From Microbacterium sp. LWH13-1.2 (GTDB taxonomy: Bacteria; Actinomycetota; Actinomycetes; Actinomycetales; Microbacteriaceae), in NCBI RefSeq assembly GCF_038397735.1, contig NZ_CP151635.1, forward strand, positions 2,604,001 to 2,668,000: a stretch of 64,000 nt of DNA, read 5' to 3'. The position numbers and the translations under genes are program-made. Under the pieces are notes generated by a model that was not told where the DNA came from, made no database searches, and saw nothing but the letters and a program-made list of their open reading frames with translations. Each line of letters starts with the position of its first letter. Position 1 is the stretch's first letter. Of this stretch, positions 59,680 to 64,000 are shown one piece after another.

Positions 59680-60864
59680 ATGCCCGCTCCCAGCCGCACC
59701 CGGGTCGCCATCATCGGCGCAGGCCCCGCAGGCCTCCTTCTCTCGCACCTGCTCTCGAGCGCCGGGATCGAGTCGATCGTCATCGATTCCCGCACCCGCG
59801 AGGAGATCGAGTCGACCATTCGCGCGGGGATCCTCGAGCAGGGCACTGTCGAGCTTTTCGAGCAGACCGGCGCCTCGACGCGGGCGCGCGCCGAGGGGCA
59901 CCGTCACGAGGGCATCGAGCTCCGCTTCGCGGGCGAAGGACACCGCATCGACTTCGCGGGGCTGACCGGACGTGCCGTATGGCTGTATCCGCAGCACGAG
60001 GCACTGAAGGACCTCATCGCCGCGCGCCTCGCCGACGGTCAGGACCTCCGCTTCGGGGTCACGGCGAAGTCGGTGGAGGATGCCGAGGGCGACCGCCCTC
60101 GTGTCGTCGCCACGGACGCGGCCGGCGAGCGGTTCGAGATCGAGGCCGATTTCGTCGTGGGCGCGGATGGCTCGCGCAGCGTCGCACGCGCAGCCGTCAC
60201 CGGCTCGCGCTCGGGCGGATACTTCCGCGAGTACCCGTTCGCCTGGTTCGGCATTCTCTGCGAGGCACCGCCGAGCGCGGACGAGCTGATCTACTCCAAC
60301 TCCCCCGACGGCTTCGCGCTCATCAGCCAGCGCAGCGACACGGTGCAGCGCATGTACTTCCAGTGCGATCCCGACGACGACCCCATGGCCTACAGCGAAG
60401 CGCAGCTGTGGGAGGAGCTGCAGAAGCGGGTGCCCGGCACCACCCTCATCGAGGGCCGCATCTTCCAGCGCGACATCCTGCGGTTCCGCAGCTTCGTGGC
60501 ACACCACCTGCTGAGGGGGCGCGTCGCCCTCATCGGCGACGCCGCCCACACCGTGCCGCCCAGCGGGGCGAAGGGCATGAACCTCGCGGTCGCCGACGTG
60601 GTCATCCTCGCGAAGGCGCTCCGCGCCCTGCTTCTCGAGAACGACTCCCGTCTCATCGAGGCGTTCCCCGAGACCGCGCGACAGCGCATCTGGAAAGCGC
60701 AGCAGTTCTCGTGGTGGATGACGAGCCTGCTGCATGTCGCCCCGGACGCGACCGACTTCGACCGCCTGCGCCAACTCGGCGAACTGCGCACGGTCGTGGA
60801 GTCCGAGGCCGGACGCACCTACCTCGCCGAGGCGTATACGGGATGGCCGCTCGCCGGTCTCTGA
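59680..60864 (+). CDS. pobA: 4-hydroxybenzoate 3-monooxygenase
   Basis: This is a 394-residue class A flavoprotein hydroxylase. VAIIGAGPAGLLLSHLL binds FAD, IRAGILEQGTVELF and the later GADGSRSVAR match PobA, and LIGDAAHTVPPSGAKGMN is the second FAD/NADPH motif. It converts 4-hydroxybenzoate to protocatechuate, the substrate of the LigB-type dioxygenase at the window end. GAGGAG lies just before the ATG. A perfect hairpin ends the gene. Confidence 0.95.
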   Translation: MPAPSRTRVAIIGAGPAGLLLSHLLSSAGIESIVIDSRTREEIESTIRAGILEQGTVELFEQTGASTRARAEGHRHEGIELRFAGEGHRIDFAGLTGRAVWLYPQHEALKDLIAARLADGQDLRFGVTAKSVEDAEGDRPRVVATDAAGERFEIEADFVVGADGSRSVARAAVTGSRSGGYFREYPFAWFGILCEAPPSADELIYSNSPDGFALISQRSDTVQRMYFQCDPDDDPMAYSEAQLWEELQKRVPGTTLIEGRIFQRDILRFRSFVAHHLLRGRVALIGDAAHTVPPSGAKGMNLAVADVVILAKALRALLLENDSRLIEAFPETARQRIWKAQQFSWWMTSLLHVAPDATDFDRLRQLGELRTVVESEAGRTYLAEAYTGWPLAGL

Positions 60865-60874
60865 GCGGGTGCCT

Positions 60875-60904
60875 CTGCTGCGCCGGCCTCGGCCGGCGCA
60901 GCAG
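60875..60904. terminator. Terminator after pobA
   Basis: A perfect 14-bp stem (CTGCTGCGCCGGCC and its complement) with a two-base centre sits between convergent operons. Confidence 0.75.
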
Positions 60905-60913
60905 GCGGCGTCG

Positions 60914-61621
60914 TCACGAGGCGGATGCCGCGTGGAAGCTGTGCGCGATCGCGATCGCCGAGGCCTCCGGCGAGGCGAAGAACTCGAGGACCGCACGGGC
61001 CGCCCCCGGATCATTAGAGCTCCGCGAGACGGCACCCGAGAACACGGTGTCGATCGCGCAGTCGTCGGGGAGCACCCCGGTCACCCGGATGCCCGGCTGG
61101 CCCACGAGCTCGCTGAGCTGCTGGAAGCCCAGATCGACAGATCCCTGCGCCAGCAGCTGCGCCACCGGCACGCCGGGGTGGGCCTGCAGGAGCTTGGGGC
61201 CGACGGCATCCGTGAGACCCCATGCCCGGATCATCTCGAGCAGCGCCGTACCGCTCGGCCCTGTCGAGTACCCGACCCTCGCCGCTGAGCGCAGCGCGTC
61301 GCGCACGCCGGCCGCATCCGCGAAGGCGGCTTCGTCCGGCCGCTCGGCTCGACCGGCGCCGCCTGCGGTCACGGCGACCGCCACCTGCGAGATCACGAGC
61401 GGTGTGAGCGAGTCGTCGTCGACATGCCCCTGGGCGGCGAGGGCGGAAAGGGCTCCGGCGGCGAGGAAGACGAGGTCGAATCCCTCGCCCTCGGCGACGC
61501 GTCGGGCGGCCTCGACCCCTCCCGTCGACTCGATGTGCACGCGCGGGAGACCCACCTCGGCCGCGGCGACCGTGAGATCGGCGAGCAGATGCCGGGTGGC
61601 CATCGACGACACGGCTCTCAT
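60914..61621 (-). CDS. ModA-like substrate-binding-domain protein without signal peptide
   Basis: This is a 235-residue periplasmic-binding-protein-fold chain (FDLVFLAAGALSALAAQG, GYSTGPSGTALLEMI, VDLGFQQLSELV, VLPDDCAIDTVFSGA), related to molybdate-type binding domains. It begins MRAVSSMATRHLL and has no signal or lipobox, so it is probably cytosolic. Its ATG overlaps the stop of the aldo/keto reductase gene by four bases. A role as ligand sensor or as an isomerase-like enzyme of the protocatechuate pathway is speculative. Confidence 0.75.
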   Translation of the reverse strand: MRAVSSMATRHLLADLTVAAAEVGLPRVHIESTGGVEAARRVAEGEGFDLVFLAAGALSALAAQGHVDDDSLTPLVISQVAVAVTAGGAGRAERPDEAAFADAAGVRDALRSAARVGYSTGPSGTALLEMIRAWGLTDAVGPKLLQAHPGVPVAQLLAQGSVDLGFQQLSELVGQPGIRVTGVLPDDCAIDTVFSGAVSRSSNDPGAARAVLEFFASPEASAIAIAHSFHAASAS

Positions 61622-62589
61622 GCGGCCTCGAAGGTCTCGGTGTCGACGTCCGCAGCGGGACCCGGCGCGTACCGCGGTCCGGAGACGGTGTCGGTGCCGA
61701 TGAGCCGTCCCGCCCTGCGCAGGATCTCCGGCGGCACCTCGACGTCGACGGCGGCGAGATCCTCGCGCAGATGCGTCGGATCCGTCGTGCCGGGGATCGC
61801 GACGACGTGCTCTCCGCGCGAGAGCACCCACGCGAGGGCGAGCTGCGCGGGAGTGCACCCGGCCTCGTCGGCGAGCGCGTGCCAGTCCGGAAGCAGCGCG
61901 GCGTTGATGGGCCAGTGCTCGGGCTGGAAGCGGGGCATGGAGCGACGGATGTCGTTCGACGCCAGGTGCGCCGGGTCCGACACCCCGCGGCTCAGGAAGC
62001 CGCGGGCGACGGGCGAGAAGGCGACGAACGCCACGCCGGACTCGCGGGTGGCGTCGAGCATGCCGAGTTCGGGGTTCCGACTCCAGAGCGAGTACTCGTT
62101 CTGCACGGCGGCGATCGGAGCAGTCCGCTGCGCCTCTCGAAGACGCGCGACCGACACCTCCGAGAGCCCGATCGCGCCGATCCTGCCGTCATCGACGAGC
62201 TCCGCCAGCGCGCCGACGCTCTCGCCGATCGGCACCGAGCGGTCCCAGCGGTGCAGATAGTAGAGGTCGATGCGGTCCACGCCGAGGCGACGCAGCGATT
62301 CGTCGACCTGGGTGCGCAGGGTGTCGGGGCGTCCGTCGATCGTGCGCACGCCGTCAACGAGCGCCATCCCGCCCTTGCTCGCGAGCAGCACCTCGTCGCG
62401 CCGACCGGCGACCGCCCTCCCGACGAGCTCCTCGTTGCGACCGCCGCCGTACAGGGTCGCGGTGTCGAGCATCCCCACTCCCGCGTCGAGCGCCGCACAC
62501 AGCAGAGCCAGGCCGTCCGCGTCCGACGGGGGCACTCCGTAGGCGTGGCTCAGCGACATGCAGCCGAGGCCGATGCGGGGCAGGATCAC
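61618..62589 (-). CDS. Aldo/keto reductase of the lig operon
   Basis: This is a 323-residue AKR: LPRIGLGCMSLSHAYG, DTATLYGGGRNEELVGRA with the catalytic Asp/Tyr, a lysine in LLASKGGMAL, and IDLYYLHRWDRS with the catalytic His. The start is a GTG at 62589 overlapping the ligC stop as GTGA; longer frames run through ligC and are rejected. It might reduce an aldehyde intermediate of aromatic catabolism. Substrate unknown. Confidence 0.87.
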   Translation of the reverse strand: MILPRIGLGCMSLSHAYGVPPSDADGLALLCAALDAGVGMLDTATLYGGGRNEELVGRAVAGRRDEVLLASKGGMALVDGVRTIDGRPDTLRTQVDESLRRLGVDRIDLYYLHRWDRSVPIGESVGALAELVDDGRIGAIGLSEVSVARLREAQRTAPIAAVQNEYSLWSRNPELGMLDATRESGVAFVAFSPVARGFLSRGVSDPAHLASNDIRRSMPRFQPEHWPINAALLPDWHALADEAGCTPAQLALAWVLSRGEHVVAIPGTTDPTHLREDLAAVDVEVPPEILRRAGRLIGTDTVSGPRYAPGPAADVDTETFEAA

Positions 62590-63539
62590 GCGAGCTGCTC
62601 CTCCAGCGCGCCGAGCACGCGGTAGCAGTCGATGACCTGACGCAGCGACGAGTTCGGCTCGCGTCCTTCGCGGATCGCGGCGACGAACTCGCGGTCCTGC
62701 AGCTCGATGCCGTTGAAGCTCACGGCCACCTGCGACACGTCGATCTGCTGATCCCTGCCGTCGTAGAGGTCGTCGTAGCGGGCGACGTACGTGGCGGTGT
62801 CTCCGATGTAGCGGAAGAACGTGCCGAAGGGCCCGTCGTTGTTGAACGACAGCGACAGCGTGCAGATTGCCCCGGTCTCGCTCTTCAGCTGGATCGACAT
62901 GTCCATCGCGATGCCGAGCTCGGGGTGGATCGGGCCCTGGATCGCGTGCGCCTGCACGATGCGCCCCGCCTGGTAAGCGAAGAGGTCGACGGTGTGGGCC
63001 GCGTGATGCCAGAGGAGGTGGTCGGTCCACGAGCGCGCCTCGCCCTTGGCGTTCGTGTTCGTGCGGCGGAAGAAGTACGTCTGCACGTCCATCTGCTGCA
63101 CGGCGAACTCGCCGGCGGCGATGCGCTCGTGCACCAGCTGGTGGGAGGGGTTGAACCGCCGCGTGTGGCCGACCATTGCGACGCGGTCCGAGGCCTCGGC
63201 CACGGCGAGGGTGGCCTCGGCGTCGGCCAGCGAGTCCGCGAGCGGGATCTCGACCTGCACGTGCTTGCCGGCCGCGAGCACCGCCTGGGTCTGTGCGGCG
63301 TGCAGTCCGGTGGGAGTCGCGAGGATCACGGCGTCCACGTCGTCGCGCTCGAACACGGCATCCAGCCCCACGACGGCGGTCGCGACGCCGTACTGCGCGG
63401 CGACGGCATCCGCCTTCTCCTGCGAAGTCGCGCTGACGACCGTCACCTCCGCGTCCTCGATGTTCGCGAGGCCGTCGAGGTGCTTCATGCCGAAGGCGCC
63501 GTTGGCGCCGACAACCGCGATTCGGATCTTGTCTGTCAT
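62586..63539 (-). CDS. ligC: 4-carboxy-2-hydroxymuconate-6-semialdehyde dehydrogenase
   Basis: This is a 317-residue Gfo/Idh/MocA-fold NADP dehydrogenase: RIAVVGANGAFGMKHLDGL binds NADP, and VQVEIPLADSLADAEATL, MVGHTRRFNPSHQLVH, MDVQTYFFRRTNTNAKGE and LLWHHAAHTVDLFAYQAG follow the Sphingobium LigC sequence very closely. It oxidises the ring-cleavage product of protocatechuate 4,5-dioxygenase to 2-pyrone-4,6-dicarboxylate. GGGAGG precedes the ATG. It is downstream of ligB. Confidence 0.95.
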   Translation of the reverse strand: MTDKIRIAVVGANGAFGMKHLDGLANIEDAEVTVVSATSQEKADAVAAQYGVATAVVGLDAVFERDDVDAVILATPTGLHAAQTQAVLAAGKHVQVEIPLADSLADAEATLAVAEASDRVAMVGHTRRFNPSHQLVHERIAAGEFAVQQMDVQTYFFRRTNTNAKGEARSWTDHLLWHHAAHTVDLFAYQAGRIVQAHAIQGPIHPELGIAMDMSIQLKSETGAICTLSLSFNNDGPFGTFFRYIGDTATYVARYDDLYDGRDQQIDVSQVAVSFNGIELQDREFVAAIREGREPNSSLRQVIDCYRVLGALEEQLA

Positions 63540-63572
63540 GCGGGTTTCCTCCCGGGGCTCCGGTTCAGGACG

Positions 63573-64000
<428 letters not shown>

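Overview
The window is high-GC actinobacterial DNA, most like a Microbacterium or another Microbacteriaceae. The evidence is the strong G/C third-position bias, a tRNA-Ser 3' end with encoded CCA, many GntR/LacI/IclR-controlled catabolic operons and many ATGA or 8-base gene overlaps. There is no rRNA, no intact tRNA, no CRISPR array and no recognisable IS element.

Layout. (1) 1-4.6 kb: a four-gene MacB-type export operon (lipoprotein, HlyD-like adaptor, ATPase, FtsX/MacB permease). (2) 4.9-19 kb: an integrated mobilizable element. It abuts a 27-base tRNA-Ser 3' remnant (attachment site) and carries a tyrosine integrase, an excisionase-like protein, a MobC-like protein and a relaxase interrupted by one in-frame TGA. 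Its cargo is a tightly overlapping four-gene operon (PRTase-like protein, ORC/CDC6-type AAA ATPase, unknown protein, DNA adenine methylase), which I read as a defence or conflict module. After that come three overlapping HTH/ParS-like genes and a HipA_2 kinase-DUF3037 pair. The element fades out at two 40-base repeats and a decayed pyruvate carboxylase fragment. No second tRNA-Ser end is visible, so its right boundary is unresolved and may lie outside the window.

(3) 19.7-20.9 kb: a MarR regulator divergent from an NADP-dependent oxidoreductase. (4) 21.3-36.9 kb: a coherent catabolic regulon. It has two acyl-CoA-dehydrogenase-fold flavin monooxygenases, a flavin reductase, a VOC extradiol-type dioxygenase, two RidA deaminases, an M24 hydrolase, a 3-hydroxyisobutyrate-dehydrogenase-like enzyme, a fused 2-oxoacid dehydrogenase E1 with E2, a semialdehyde dehydrogenase and an AHL-lactonase-family hydrolase, plus LacI and GntR regulators. 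Five copies of TGCAATCGTTTG or its reverse complement precede its transcription units. The enzyme set suggests lactone opening of a benzoxazolinone-like compound followed by aminophenol hydroxylation, ring cleavage, oxidation and deamination. It resembles, from memory, the Microbacterium bxd cluster.

(5) 37-52.5 kb: TerC and a long GAPDH, then C4/C6 hydroxy-dicarboxylate utilisation genes: CitE-like lyase, cupin-ABM fusion, semialdehyde dehydrogenase, CitMHS transporter, Ldh2-type and IPMDH/tartrate-type dehydrogenases, a TctABC tripartite transporter, two GntR regulators and an MFS transporter. (6) 52.6-54 kb: a MerR regulator divergent from an NmrA-like reductase around a perfect palindrome. 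(7) 54-57.8 kb: polyamine-type amine oxidation (cupin, PuuB-like oxidase, Lrp, aminobutyraldehyde-type dehydrogenase). (8) 57.8-64 kb: aromatic catabolism with a frameshifted amidohydrolase, IclR, PobA (4-hydroxybenzoate to protocatechuate), then a coupled minus-strand operon running ligB (cut by the window edge), ligC, an aldo/keto reductase and a signal-less binding protein, i.e. the protocatechuate 4,5-cleavage branch.
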